Below the pieces are notes generated by a model that was not told the origin of the DNA, did no database searches, and was given only the letters and a program-made list of their open reading frames with translations. From B1 sp034439755 (GTDB taxonomy: Bacteria > Bacteroidota > Bacteroidia > UKL13-3), in NCBI GenBank assembly GCA_034439755.1, contig JAWXAZ010000034.1:4114-68113 (forward strand): a DNA stretch of 64,000 nucleotides, in the 5' to 3' direction. Position numbers and translations under genes: made by a program. Within the stretch, counting starts at the first letter, position 1; each line of letters opens with the position of its first letter. Below, piece after piece: positions 17,405 to 26,887 of the stretch.

Positions 17405-18670
17405 TTAATCTCTGCCGCGCCAATGACGCTTAGGCTTGTGTGCAGGTTTATTTGCTGGAGGCCTATTGTGCGCAGGAATTTGTTTCTTAGGTTTAGCCAT
17501 GTTAGGAACACTTTCTACATAACGTGTATCTAGTGGGAAAGGATGGTTCTCTTGAACCGGAATTGGCTTACCAATTAACTTTTGAATGTCTTTTAATTCG
17601 CCAAATTCTTCCTCTTCGCAGAAAGAGAAAGCGATGCCATTAAAGCCCGCTCTACCTGTTCTTCCAATGCGGTGAACATAAGTCTCGGGCACATTAGGCA
17701 TTTCATAATTAATTACGTGAGACAACTCATCGATGTCAATTCCACGCGAAGCAATATCTGTTGCCAAAAGCACTTTTATTTTACCCGATTTAAAATCGCC
17801 TAAGGCTGCTTGGCGTGCATTTTGAGATTTGTTGCCATGAATAGCAGCAGCCCTAATGCCCGCCTTATCTAAATCTTTCACAACCCTATCGGCACCATGT
17901 TTGGTTCTGGTAAAAACCAACACGCTGTTCATTTTTTCTGTTTCTAATAAATGAATAAGCAAACGTTTTTTATCGCCCTTGCTCACATAATATAAAGATT
18001 GCTGAATGGTGTCGGCGGTAGAAGAAACCGGAGTAACTTCTACTTTTGCTGGATGATCCAAAATGCTATCTGCTAAGCTTTGAATAACAGGTGGCATGGT
18101 AGCAGAGAAAAATAAAGAATGTCTTTTCTTAGGCAATTTTGCAATCACCTTTTTAACATCGTTTACAAATCCCATGTCCAACATGCGATCTGCTTCATCT
18201 AGCACAAAAAACTGCAACTCGTTTAAGTGCACATAACCTTGTTGCATTAAATCGAGTAAACGACCGGGCGTGGCAATTAACACATCAATTCCCCTGTTTA
18301 GCCTATCTACCTGACCGTGTTGCGAGACACCTCCAAAAATAACAGTTTGCTTAATGCCTGTGAACTTTCCGTAAGAGGCAAAACTCTCTTCAATTTGAAT
18401 GGCTAACTCGCGCGTTGGGGTAAGAATAAGCGCCTTAATTTTGCGCCTTACCTCTTGGTGGCTTTGAGCTTGCTTGTATAATAATTGAATAATAGGAATG
18501 GCAAATGCAGCCGTTTTTCCTGTGCCAGTTTGAGCGCATCCTAATAAATCTTTCCCTTGTAATAAGATAGGAATTGCTTGCTGTTGAATGGGTGTAGGCG
18601 TAATGTAACCTTCGGCTTTTAAAGCCTTTAAAATTGGCTCAACTAAATTGAGCTGATCAAATGTAATCAT
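17405..18670 (-). CDS. rhlE: DEAD-box ATP-dependent RNA helicase, RhlE type
   Basis: 421 aa. Q motif PTPIQQQAIP near residue 24, Walker A AQTGTGKT near 46, PTRELAIQ near 87, VLDEADRMLD near 155, SAT near 190 and HRIGRTGRAG near 335. The short basic tail (KPKRHWRGRD) is the RNA-binding extension usual for RhlE in Bacteroidota. It unwinds short RNA duplexes in ribosome assembly and RNA turnover, in the cytoplasm. Monocistronic, with about 220 bp of upstream AT-rich sequence before the lipocalin gene end. Confidence 0.93.
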   Translation of the reverse strand: MITFDQLNLVEPILKALKAEGYITPTPIQQQAIPILLQGKDLLGCAQTGTGKTAAFAIPIIQLLYKQAQSHQEVRRKIKALILTPTRELAIQIEESFASYGKFTGIKQTVIFGGVSQHGQVDRLNRGIDVLIATPGRLLDLMQQGYVHLNELQFFVLDEADRMLDMGFVNDVKKVIAKLPKKRHSLFFSATMPPVIQSLADSILDHPAKVEVTPVSSTADTIQQSLYYVSKGDKKRLLIHLLETEKMNSVLVFTRTKHGADRVVKDLDKAGIRAAAIHGNKSQNARQAALGDFKSGKIKVLLATDIASRGIDIDELSHVINYEMPNVPETYVHRIGRTGRAGFNGIAFSFCEEEEFGELKDIQKLIGKPIPVQENHPFPLDTRYVESVPNMAKPKKQIPAHNRPPANKPAHKPKRHWRGRD

Positions 18671-18819
18671 AAAAAATTGTGGGCAGAAAACGGCCTCAAA
18701 ACAATGATCTAAGCTACCTCCTCTGCAATGATTTCCTTCTAAATTATAGAAATCAATGCCACAAAGATAAGCCTAGCATTGACTAAAACTAATTTAAATT
18801 TTTTAACGAGCCACCAATA

Positions 18820-19932
18820 TTACATTAAATCAACTAGGTCTTTTGCAATTTTACTACCCAATGCAACACCCATTCCATTAAGTCGCACACCCATAAATTG
18901 CCGCTCGCTCAGCCTTTTTACCAAAGGTAGCTTATCCTTTCCAAAAGCCATAATTCCGCTCCATTTATATTCAATTTCAAAAGCTGTGTTGGGAAGAATA
19001 ATCGTCTTTAAATACACTTCTAGTTGGTCCAATATTTTTTGGTTCGAACCAAACGCTGCTGTTTCTTCTCCTTTAAAATCTAAATTTCTACCACCCCCAA
19101 ATATGATGCGATTTTCGAAATTTTTGAAGTAATAATATCCGTCATCAAAGAAGAAAATTCCCTTCACTTTTAAATTGGGAATGGGTGCTGTGGCAATTAC
19201 TTGTCCGCGACCAGGATTCAACTCAATACCAGACACAAGTTTTTGGGTAAAGGCATTGGTGCAAATAAATATTTGTTGGGCATAAAACGCCATATCAAGC
19301 AAGTCAATCATAACGTGGTTACTGTTTTCTTGAATAGATAAAACCTCCGCACCCGTAATTATTTTTACGCCCAATTTCTGGGTATACAACCAAAGCTCTT
19401 GCATCATTTTTCCTGTATCCAATTGCCCTTCCACTTCATTAAAGACGAGCGATTGAACTTGGTTTTGTGCAAAGCCAAATTTGGCAATATCATTAGGCCT
19501 AAATGAGAATACATTTTTTTTAAACAGCGGATAAAGCAAGGCATTCATTTGGGGTAATTGGGAAACAAAAGCATCGTCTTGGTTCTTTAATATAAGTTCA
19601 TAGCCGCCATGCGATTCAAAGCCAATTGCATGATCCCCCAAACGAGCCCTGAGTAATTGCAAACCCATCCACCTATTTTCTACCAATTGTAGTAAATTCT
19701 CCTCACCCATTAAATTAATGTCGTGCAGATTTTCGCTCAATGAACCAACACACGCAAAGCCTGCATTCTTAGTACTTGCACCTGTGGGAAGCAAGCCCTT
19801 TTCTAAAACAAGAATTTGCTTATGCGGGTGTTTTTCTTTTAGCTCACAGGCAACAGACAAGCCCGTAATTCCAGCACCTATAACAATATAATCATACTTA
19901 ATAAGCGAGTTCTTTTCCCAAAAACTTAACAT
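18820..19932 (-). CDS. FAD-dependent oxidoreductase, DAO (D-amino-acid oxidase/glycine oxidase) family
   Basis: About 370 aa with an N-terminal FAD-binding Rossmann motif YIVIGAGITGLSVACEL near residue 15. STKNAGFACVG near 52 and a GRGQVIATAP segment near 260 are typical of the DAO fold (flavin-linked amino-acid or sarcosine/glycerol-3-P-type oxidoreductases). ATG 19932 is chosen over a TTG at 19962 that overlaps the preceding amylase gene. It follows the amylase by 13 bp on the same strand, so co-transcription is likely although no functional link is evident. Substrate not predictable. Confidence 0.85.
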   Translation of the reverse strand: MLSFWEKNSLIKYDYIVIGAGITGLSVACELKEKHPHKQILVLEKGLLPTGASTKNAGFACVGSLSENLHDINLMGEENLLQLVENRWMGLQLLRARLGDHAIGFESHGGYELILKNQDDAFVSQLPQMNALLYPLFKKNVFSFRPNDIAKFGFAQNQVQSLVFNEVEGQLDTGKMMQELWLYTQKLGVKIITGAEVLSIQENSNHVMIDLLDMAFYAQQIFICTNAFTQKLVSGIELNPGRGQVIATAPIPNLKVKGIFFFDDGYYYFKNFENRIIFGGGRNLDFKGEETAAFGSNQKILDQLEVYLKTIILPNTAFEIEYKWSGIMAFGKDKLPLVKRLSERQFMGVRLNGMGVALGSKIAKDLVDLM

Positions 19933-19945
19933 GTTTTTACCACAA

Positions 19946-21817
19946 TTATTTTGCCAACTCAATAATGCGGATGCTGTTTGGAGCCAAATTTATTTCAGAT
20001 AAATTAAGCAGTTCCTCTTCTGTAACATGATCCTTTCCACGGGTAAAACCAGCCATTCTTTCTTGCATGCGTTTGGTATTTAAAAGCTCGGCCTTCTCTC
20101 CCCTATTTAACACAATCATAAAACATTCTGTGTTGGTATATCTAAAGTACACATAGGTGTTTCCTTCGGGCGTAAATTGCATGAGTTTACCGGTATTAAA
20201 GGCTTCATTGTCTTTTCTTAATCGGGCAAATTTTTGAATAAAAAGATATGCTTCATTTTCAAGTGAAGTTCTGCCAGCTGCGGTAAATTTATTGAGGGTA
20301 TCGGTAGCCCAACCTCCAGGAAAATCTTGGCGAATTTGCCCATCATTTGTTCTGGGTATGGGGTTCGTTAATAAAATCTCTGTTCCATAATATATACTTG
20401 GCACACCCCTCATAGTAAGCAGCAATCCCATGCCTATTTTCCATTTGGCAAAATCTTCATTGATATCGGTAAAGAAACGATTTAAATCATGGTTATCTAG
20501 AAAGGTAAGATTCATATTGGCATTATTATAAAGACCGTCATGACCAAGTGTATAATATATTTTGGCCAAGCCTTTATCCCATTCTGGTTTCTGATTTAAA
20601 GCCTCCAAAACAGACCAATAAAAATGAAAATCCTTGGCACTTGTAAGATGGCTATTGCTTGCACCTTTATTGTATCCATTGCGTTCGGTAAAATAGGCCA
20701 TATTAAGTACACCCGCTTGTTCCCAAATTTCGCCAGTGCTATAAAAATCGGGATATTCGCGTTGTATGTATGCCATACATTGATTCATAAAATCAACATC
20801 ATTATAGCTATACGTGTCAATTCTAAATGCATCTACACCTGCATAATTAATCCACCACAAATAGCTTTGCATTAAATAATTGGCAACCCAAGGAGTGCGT
20901 TCATTTACATCGGGCATGTGTTGATCAAACCAGCCATCCACCATTCTCTTTTTATCGTAATCGCTGGCATGCGGATCCATGTGGGTTGTAGCTCTATAAT
21001 TGGTTCTGGTAAACTCTGTCCATTGGTTCACAAAAGAAGAATCTGGCAAATCTAAAAACATCCAATGCCTGCTTCCTATGTGGTTAGACACCATGTCCAT
21101 CATCAGTTTCATACCACGTTTATGCAATTCATCGGCCAACTGTTTATAGGTTTGGTTCGAACCTAAACGTGGATCGGTTAAATAATGGTCTGTTAAAGCA
21201 TAACCATGATAACTATAACTAGGCTGGTCGTTAATTAAAGTTGGGTTTAACCACAAAGTGCTAACCCCTAAATCCTGAAAATAATCGAGGTGGTTGATAA
21301 TTCCTTTAATGTCGCCACCATGTCGTGCACCAAGTGTATCGCGCGCCACAGTCTTTTGTTGCAAGTTTGGAAAGGCATCATTTTTAGGATCGCCATTGCT
21401 GAACCTATCTGGAAAGACCAAATAAACTAAATCTGATGCTTCTATTTGATGCGGCATTTTTTGCAAGGTTTGTAAAACATAGTTGACCGACTTTATTTTT
21501 CCTTCATAAACAAAATCTAGTTGAAAATCCTTGCCGTGATAATTTTGTAAATCTAAGTTGACAATTAAATAATTTGGGTTGGCCAATTTTTGAATTTCTT
21601 TAATAGCCAAACCCTGTGTATTCATCTTCACTTCAAAGGCCGCTACCTTATTGCCATAAATGCACAATTGTAAATCCCGGGATTCTAAGTTATGCCACCA
21701 AAATTGGGGATCAATGCGCTTTATCTCGGGCTTTTGGGCAAAAATGGATATGCAAGTTCCAAAAAATAATAATAAAACAAAGCTCATTTTGTAGGTAGGG
21801 TGCTGGGAATTATTCAT
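19946..21817 (-). CDS. Secreted GH13 alpha-amylase family enzyme (neopullulanase/cyclomaltodextrinase-like)
   Basis: 623 aa with a signal peptide (FAQ cleavage; ATGs at 21817 and 21787 both possible). An N-terminal beta-sandwich at about 25-120 is followed by the catalytic barrel with GH13 regions I DMVSNHIG, II GVDAFRIDTY (nucleophile Asp), III STGEIWE (acid/base Glu) and IV FLDNHDLNRF. The C-terminal all-beta domain is about 535-623. Architecture resembles SusA/cyclomaltodextrinases that cleave alpha-1,4 (and 1,6) glucans. No susC/susD or regulator lies beside it, so it is not in a classical starch locus here. Probably periplasmic. Confidence 0.9.
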   Translation of the reverse strand: MNNSQHPTYKMSFVLLLFFGTCISIFAQKPEIKRIDPQFWWHNLESRDLQLCIYGNKVAAFEVKMNTQGLAIKEIQKLANPNYLIVNLDLQNYHGKDFQLDFVYEGKIKSVNYVLQTLQKMPHQIEASDLVYLVFPDRFSNGDPKNDAFPNLQQKTVARDTLGARHGGDIKGIINHLDYFQDLGVSTLWLNPTLINDQPSYSYHGYALTDHYLTDPRLGSNQTYKQLADELHKRGMKLMMDMVSNHIGSRHWMFLDLPDSSFVNQWTEFTRTNYRATTHMDPHASDYDKKRMVDGWFDQHMPDVNERTPWVANYLMQSYLWWINYAGVDAFRIDTYSYNDVDFMNQCMAYIQREYPDFYSTGEIWEQAGVLNMAYFTERNGYNKGASNSHLTSAKDFHFYWSVLEALNQKPEWDKGLAKIYYTLGHDGLYNNANMNLTFLDNHDLNRFFTDINEDFAKWKIGMGLLLTMRGVPSIYYGTEILLTNPIPRTNDGQIRQDFPGGWATDTLNKFTAAGRTSLENEAYLFIQKFARLRKDNEAFNTGKLMQFTPEGNTYVYFRYTNTECFMIVLNRGEKAELLNTKRMQERMAGFTRGKDHVTEEELLNLSEINLAPNSIRIIELAK

Positions 21818-22091
21818 AGAACGAAGTTACATTTTTTTCTTAGAGCACATCATAGTTAAAAGGAAACTTTATATAACCCATTGTATAAATTTGGATTCCC
21901 TGCTTTTTTATAGTAAATCAAAGAAAAAAAACAGCCATACAAGATATTATTTAAAAAAATAATACTTTTGATTAAAGTACTGTATTTTTTCAAATTAAAA
22001 CTTATCGAAATAAGCCATTATAGGCAAACGGGCGCGTTCAAATAAAAAACAAGTCTAAAAGATACAATGAGAAAATAATCTATCAATCTAC

Positions 22092-22787
22092 ATGAATTTA
22101 ACAGAAAATATCCCTACCTACATCAGTATTATTTTTGCGATTACAACATTGCTAACTGTTTACTTTTTCTATTTGGCTACCAAAAAATCAAAGGCATTTT
22201 TAATTCTAATTTTATCGTGGCTTTTGTTGCAATCATGGCTTGGACTTGCCAACTTTTACCAGCAAACATATACCATTCCCCCTAAGTTTTTACTGCTCAT
22301 TTTACCACCCATAGCCTTAATTATTGGATTGTTTACAACAAAGAAAGGCAATTTATTTTTGGACCAGTTACTCATTCAAAAACTTCATCTGCTTCATGTT
22401 ATTCGAATTCCAGTTGAATTGGTGCTATACGGTCTATATATTCATAAAATGGTTCCACAATTAATGACATTTGAAGGAAGAAACTTCGATATCCTTTCGG
22501 GAATTAGCGCACCTATCCTCTATTATTTTGGATATAAAAAAAAACAAATACATCCCAAAGTTATTTTAATATGGAATATCATTGGCTTGGCATTACTCAT
22601 AAACATTGTGGTTAATGCGGTATTATCGGCTCCCTTTCCTTTTCAAAAATTCGCCTTCAACCAACCCAATATTGCGGTTTTGTATTTCCCCTTTAATTTG
22701 CTCCCATCTTGTGTTGTTCCTCTTGTTTTATTGTCACATTTAGCAAGCATCAGGCAGATCCTAATTGAAAACAAAATCAAATCATGA
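22092..22787 (+). CDS. Conserved integral membrane protein
   Basis: 231 aa with about six to seven transmembrane helices and short loops (helix starts near residues 10, 35, 65, 95, 140, 155 and 195). No charged catalytic cluster is visible and I do not recognise the family. Its stop overlaps the start of the GNAT gene as ATGA, so the two are translationally coupled. The preceding 270 bp hold no gene, only AT-rich sequence probably containing the promoter. Confidence 0.72.
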   Translation: MNLTENIPTYISIIFAITTLLTVYFFYLATKKSKAFLILILSWLLLQSWLGLANFYQQTYTIPPKFLLLILPPIALIIGLFTTKKGNLFLDQLLIQKLHLLHVIRIPVELVLYGLYIHKMVPQLMTFEGRNFDILSGISAPILYYFGYKKKQIHPKVILIWNIIGLALLINIVVNAVLSAPFPFQKFAFNQPNIAVLYFPFNLLPSCVVPLVLLSHLASIRQILIENKIKS

Positions 22788-23335
22788 CAAATCAAATCGA
22801 AATACATACAGAAAGGATATTGTTAAAAAGCATCACGCCCCAAATAATTCACAGCTTGTTTTCTACTAAAAATAAAATCGAAATACAAGCATATTTTGGT
22901 TTAGATGAAGATGGCTATCAGTTGTTAAAAACTATGCATGAAAAAGGCATGGAAACTCACCGCATTTCCTTATTTTACTTCCTTCTTATTGAAAAGGAAA
23001 GTGGCATAGTTTTGGGAGATTGTGGTTTCCATAATTTAAATGCCACACATAGAAGGGCGGAACTATTTTATGCGCTAAAACACGATTTGGATAAAAGAAA
23101 AGGATATATGACTGAGGCTTTGCCAATTATTCTTTCTTATGGTTTTAAAGAATTAAATTTACATAGAATTGAGGCCCTCATTGCCCATGAAAATATAGCA
23201 TCAAAAAAATTGGCAGAAAAACAAGGGTTCAAGCGAGAAGGAATTATGCGAGAAGATTATTGTGTAAATGGTAAAAATGAGGATTCCATTTGCTATTCCT
23301 TGTTGCAATGGGAATGGCCCCACAATTCAAATTAA
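22784..23335 (+). CDS. GNAT N-acetyltransferase, RimJ/RimL type
   Basis: 183 aa. Typical layout: N-terminal substrate strand (HTERILLKSIT), central LGDCGFHNLNATHRRAELFYAL near residue 70 and RKGYMTEALPIILSYGF near 105 as acetyl-CoA binding motif A, then HRIEALIAHENIASKKLAEKQGF near 135. Members acetylate protein N-termini or small amines. It starts within the stop of the upstream membrane protein gene. Substrate unknown. Confidence 0.88.
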   Translation: MTNQIEIHTERILLKSITPQIIHSLFSTKNKIEIQAYFGLDEDGYQLLKTMHEKGMETHRISLFYFLLIEKESGIVLGDCGFHNLNATHRRAELFYALKHDLDKRKGYMTEALPIILSYGFKELNLHRIEALIAHENIASKKLAEKQGFKREGIMREDYCVNGKNEDSICYSLLQWEWPHNSN

Positions 23336-23504
23336 CGAATCAGATTAAATTAGAATCTCTTATACATCAAGAACAAAGTTGCTTAATTGGCCTTAACCAA
23401 AAAACGAATTTGTATGAAACCAAAAAAATTAGCCTAAAAAGTTTTTGCATCAGCACTATGCTAGAAAGTTTTAGTCTTAAACAATAATTTCTTTAATCTA
23501 TTTG

Positions 23505-24062
23505 CTATTTGGAAGGAAAATGTGCCAAGTATTCTTTTGAAAGCTCAACATAAGCCAAAGCATTTAATTTCACCTTTTTAATATGTACCTCGCTTAGTTG
23601 TTTTACCACTTTCGCTGGAGATCCCATCACAATGGAATAATCTGGAATTTGAGTTCCTTCTGTCACTAAGGCATTGGCCCCAATTATGCAAAAATTGCCA
23701 ATTTTAACGCCGTTGAGAATAGTGGCATGCATGCCTACTAATACGTTGTTGCCCATTTGCGCTCCATGCACAATGGCACCATGACCAATAATACAATCTT
23801 CACCAATCATAACCGGGTAACCCGGATCTACATGCACAACAGCATTTTCTTGCACATTGCTTCTATTTCCAATGGTTATTTGGTCTGCATCGCCGCGCAA
23901 TACCGCGCCAAACCATACAGAGGAGTTGTTGCCCAATTTAACCCGCCCAAAAACACGGGCTGTATCTGCAATCCAAACCGACTCGCCCATCTCAATAGGT
24001 GTATTTAAAATGTCCTTCATTTTACCCATAAACGTAGAAATACTTTGGTTATTTTTATCCAT
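23505..24062 (-). CDS. Gamma-carbonic-anhydrase-like hexapeptide-repeat protein
   Basis: About 185 aa of left-handed beta-helix hexapeptide repeats with the three metal-binding histidine positions of the gamma-class family (ENAVVHVD, GHGAIVHGAQ, VGMHATILNG). Homologues (YrdA/PaaY-like) bind zinc or iron; many have little or no carbonic anhydrase activity. ATG 24062 is preferred to an upstream TTG. Starts diverge from the DUF2911 gene (62 bp gap). Confidence 0.88.
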   Translation of the reverse strand: MDKNNQSISTFMGKMKDILNTPIEMGESVWIADTARVFGRVKLGNNSSVWFGAVLRGDADQITIGNRSNVQENAVVHVDPGYPVMIGEDCIIGHGAIVHGAQMGNNVLVGMHATILNGVKIGNFCIIGANALVTEGTQIPDYSIVMGSPAKVVKQLSEVHIKKVKLNALAYVELSKEYLAHFPSK

Positions 24063-24124
24063 TTTCAAAACTAAAACTATTTATTTTGGTTTGAAAAAGT
24101 AAATTGCAATCAAATTAAATTAAT

Positions 24125-25003
24125 ATGAAAAAATTTATCCTTTTGGCAGGAATTAGCACTTGCCTTTCTTTCGGTCAAGTTGAGGCACAATCAATTCCGT
24201 TCCCACAACCTAGTCCGACAAGCAGCATTTCACAAAATTTTGCTACATCAAAAATTGAAATTAATTATTCGCGTCCTTCTGCTAAAGGTAGAAAAGTATT
24301 TGGCGAAGTAGTTCCTTTTGGCAAGTTTTGGAGAACAGGTGCAAATGGTGCAACCGTTATTACTTTTGGTGAAGATGTAAAAATAAATGGCACTGAAGTA
24401 AAAGCTGGTAAATATGGTTTAATTACTTTCCCTAATGAAACAGAATGGATTGTTGTTTTAACAAAAGACCTAAATATAAACAGTGCTGATGCTTACAAGC
24501 AAGAAAATGATGCTGCACGTTTTACGGTTAAAACAGAAAAAGCAAATGATTATGTAGAAACCTTCACAATAGAATTAAATAACATGCGCAACGATGCAGC
24601 AGATTTAATTTTAAAATGGGAACAAACCAGTGTAAGATTAAAGGTATTGAGCTTTTACGATGATAGACTTACCAAACAAATTGGAGAGGTAATGAGCAAA
24701 GATACCCGTCCTTATTTTGGTGCTGCAAATTACTATTATGAAAACAGCAAGGACTTAAATCAGGCTTTAAAATGGGTGAATGTGGCTACAGAATCTAACC
24801 CTAAGGCATATTGGGTTTGGTTGTTAAAAGCAAAAATCCAAAAAGGTTTAAAAGATTATAATGGCGCTTTAGCAACCAGCAACAAATCACTAGAATTAGC
24901 CAAGGCCGATAACGATGATAGCTATATTAAACAAAACGAAAAACTGCAAGCAGAAATTAAGGCTTTACCTGATTTCAACACAGGAAAAAGCAAAAAGAAA
25001 TAA
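24125..25003 (+). CDS. Secreted DUF2911 protein with C-terminal TPR-like region
   Basis: 292 aa with a signal peptide (VEAQ). The DUF2911 domain at about 30-175 is marked by INYSRPSAKGRKVFGEVVPFG and FWRTGANGATVITF. A helical C-terminal part at about 195-280 has tetratricopeptide-like pairs (AANYYYENSKDLNQALKWV, AKIQKGLKDYNGALATSN). Widespread in Bacteroidota, function unknown, presumably periplasmic. Followed by two copies of the intergenic repeat family. Confidence 0.87.
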   Translation: MKKFILLAGISTCLSFGQVEAQSIPFPQPSPTSSISQNFATSKIEINYSRPSAKGRKVFGEVVPFGKFWRTGANGATVITFGEDVKINGTEVKAGKYGLITFPNETEWIVVLTKDLNINSADAYKQENDAARFTVKTEKANDYVETFTIELNNMRNDAADLILKWEQTSVRLKVLSFYDDRLTKQIGEVMSKDTRPYFGAANYYYENSKDLNQALKWVNVATESNPKAYWVWLLKAKIQKGLKDYNGALATSNKSLELAKADNDDSYIKQNEKLQAEIKALPDFNTGKSKKK

Positions 25004-25131
25004 TACCTAATGTAATTATTAAATAGCCAAAAGCTATTTGATAATTTTACAATGGTAAATGCCGATATACAAAATAATAGTACAATGAGATATTTGTGAA
25101 AATTGGATTAAATATTTTGTATAATCGGTAT
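25004..25131 (+). repeat. Structured intergenic repeat, copy A
   Basis: About 128 bp bounded by ATACC and GGTAT. It contains the hairpin AAATAGC-CAAAA-GCTATTT (25021-25039) and then a long imperfect inverted repeat, CCGATATACAAAATA (25062-25076) pairing with TATTTTGTATAATCGG (25113-25128). Near-identical in order and spacing to copies at 26751 and 40933. Confidence 0.8.
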
Positions 25132-25132
25132 A

Positions 25133-25251
25133 ATACCATAATTTATGTTAAATTACTCCTTAGAACAATTTGATTTAAGCATGGTAAATACCGAATAATA
25201 AAATATAATAGTCCAAAAACATTTGGGCCAAACATTTTGTGATATCGGTAT
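25133..25251 (+). repeat. Structured intergenic repeat, copy B (diverged)
   Basis: Tandem to copy A, separated by one base and again bounded by ATACC and GGTAT. It keeps the ATGGTAAATACCGA block and the ATTTTGTGATATCGG end; the 5' half is closer to copy C. Confidence 0.65.
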
Positions 25252-25253
25252 CA

Positions 25254-25283
25254 TAAAAAAAGGCGCATTAAGCGCCTTTTTTT
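25254..25283. terminator. Bidirectional terminator
   Basis: A-tract, stem AGGCGC-ATTAA-GCGCCT, T-tract. It overlaps the purD stop codon and lies between convergent genes. Confidence 0.82.
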
Positions 25284-26562
25284 ATACAAATTCGTATCCT
25301 ATATCTTTTCTATAATACTTGTTTTCATATTCAATTAACGAGGCACTCATCAAACTTTTTTCCAAAGCTTCTTTTATGTCCGAACCCAGCGAGGTTATAG
25401 CCATTACCCTTCCGCCATTGGAGAGCAACTCTCCATTGGGGCCTAGTTTGGTGCCTGCATGGAATAGAATAGAATCCTTCACCTTTTCCATTCCACTTAT
25501 TGTCTTTCCCTTTTCATAAGCCTCTGGATAACCATGAGAAACCAACATTACAGTTACTGCAGTTTGTGCATCTACTTGCAAGTGAAATTCGTCCAATTTT
25601 CCATTTGCAGCTGCCAGCATCAATTCCACAAAATCATTTTTAATTCGAGGCAAAACCGCCTCTGTTTCTGGATCGCCCATGCGGCTATTGTACTCAATTA
25701 CCATAGGCTCTCCATCCATGTTCATTAAGCCAATAAAAATAAAGCCCACATAATGAATTTTCTCTTCCAATAAACCCTTCATGGTAGGCTTAATTATCCT
25801 TTCTTCTACCTTATCTAAAAAGGCTTGATTGGCAAATGGTACCGGACTAATAGCACCCATTCCGCCTGTATTTAGGCCCTTATCTCCTTCACCTATTCGC
25901 TTATAATCTTTGGCAGAAGGCAAGATCACATAATTCTTCCCATCACTCAAAACGAAAACCGACAATTCAATTCCGCTCAAGAATTCTTCAATGACCACAC
26001 TGTCACTGGCCGAACCAAACTTTTGCTCTTGTATCATCAATTGCAATTCCGATTTTGCCTCATCTTTGCTCCCGCAAATTAACACCCCTTTGCCAGCAGC
26101 TAAACCATCGGCCTTTAACACAATTGGCAAGCTATGCCCATCAATATAGGCCAATCCATCTTGTAAATTTTCTTTGGTAAAAGTTTTATAGGCAGCAGTG
26201 GGTATGCCATATTTTTGCATAAAATTTTTGCTCCAATCCTTGCTGCCTTCCATTTGTGCACCTGTTTTATCTGGGCCCACAAAAGCTATTTTATCAAGGC
26301 TTGGATCGAACCGAAAAAAATCTTTTATACCTTTTACCAATGGATCTTCTGGGCCCACAATTAATAATTCAATTTTATGTTCTTTACAAAAATCGCCCAC
26401 AGCTATAAAGTCATTTGGGTTTAAAGACACATTAATGCCATGCTCCGCAGTGCCAGCATTTCCAGGCAAAATATATAATTGTTGGCAGTGCTCGCTCTTA
26501 GAAAGATACTTGGCAAAGGCATGTTCTCTTCCGCCCGAACCAATTAAAAGAATGTTCTTCAT
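25282..26562 (-). CDS. purD: Phosphoribosylamine-glycine ligase (GAR synthetase)
   Basis: About 426 aa ATP-grasp ligase joining phosphoribosylamine and glycine in purine synthesis. Starts MKNILLIGSGGREHAF at 26562; the longer frame from 26610 adds 16 residues and lacks support. LPIVLKADGLAAGKGV near residue 130, TGGMGAISPVPFA near 220 and EYNSRMGDPETEAVLPRIKND near 280 are PurD signatures. Cytoplasmic. Monocistronic, flanked by intergenic repeats on both sides. Confidence 0.95.
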   Translation of the reverse strand: MKNILLIGSGGREHAFAKYLSKSEHCQQLYILPGNAGTAEHGINVSLNPNDFIAVGDFCKEHKIELLIVGPEDPLVKGIKDFFRFDPSLDKIAFVGPDKTGAQMEGSKDWSKNFMQKYGIPTAAYKTFTKENLQDGLAYIDGHSLPIVLKADGLAAGKGVLICGSKDEAKSELQLMIQEQKFGSASDSVVIEEFLSGIELSVFVLSDGKNYVILPSAKDYKRIGEGDKGLNTGGMGAISPVPFANQAFLDKVEERIIKPTMKGLLEEKIHYVGFIFIGLMNMDGEPMVIEYNSRMGDPETEAVLPRIKNDFVELMLAAANGKLDEFHLQVDAQTAVTVMLVSHGYPEAYEKGKTISGMEKVKDSILFHAGTKLGPNGELLSNGGRVMAITSLGSDIKEALEKSLMSASLIEYENKYYRKDIGYEFV

Positions 26563-26603
26563 TTGGCAAATATAAGTTTTATACCGAAAGCAAATCTGTA
26601 GTA

Positions 26604-26721
26604 ATACCATTACTTAAATTAAATTAGTCCAAAGTACAATTTGATTTAAAAAATGGTAAATGCCGAACGGCAAGATGTTTAGACCAAATCTTTTGGGACA
26701 ATTACAAAATGCGTATCGGTA
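26604..26721 (+). repeat. Structured intergenic repeat, copy C (diverged)
   Basis: Bounded by ATACC and ATCGGTA. Shares ATGGTAAATGCCGA and the ACAATTTGATTTAA block with copy B. Lies in the 325-bp gap between folA and purD, which holds only copies C and D plus probable promoter sequence for purD. Confidence 0.65.
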
Positions 26722-26750
26722 GAAACCAAAAAAACTGGATTAAACAATTA

Positions 26751-26874
26751 ATATCAATTGTAATTATTGAATAGCCCAAAGCCATTTGATGAATACATTG
26801 TTAAATGCCGATATGAAAAAACAATAATACAAGGAGATATTTGTCTGAAATTGGACTATATTTTATATTAGGCA
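26751..26874 (+). repeat. Structured intergenic repeat, copy D
   Basis: Shares AATTGTAATTATT, ATAGCCCAAAGC, AAATGCCGATAT and GAGATATTTGT...GAAATTGGACTATAT with copy E at 40933. One arm of the first hairpin has drifted (GCCATTT). Confidence 0.78.
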
Positions 26875-26887
26875 GCGCCAAAAAATA

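Noticed and set aside
19041..19050. GGTTCGAACC as a tRNA T-arm relic
   Set aside because: It lies inside the coding frame of an oxidoreductase with no cloverleaf around it, and the same palindrome recurs in many unrelated genes.
23290..23487. 65-codon open frame overlapping the GNAT gene end
   Set aside because: No ribosome site, no domain, composition unlike coding sequence and mostly overlap or AT-rich spacer.
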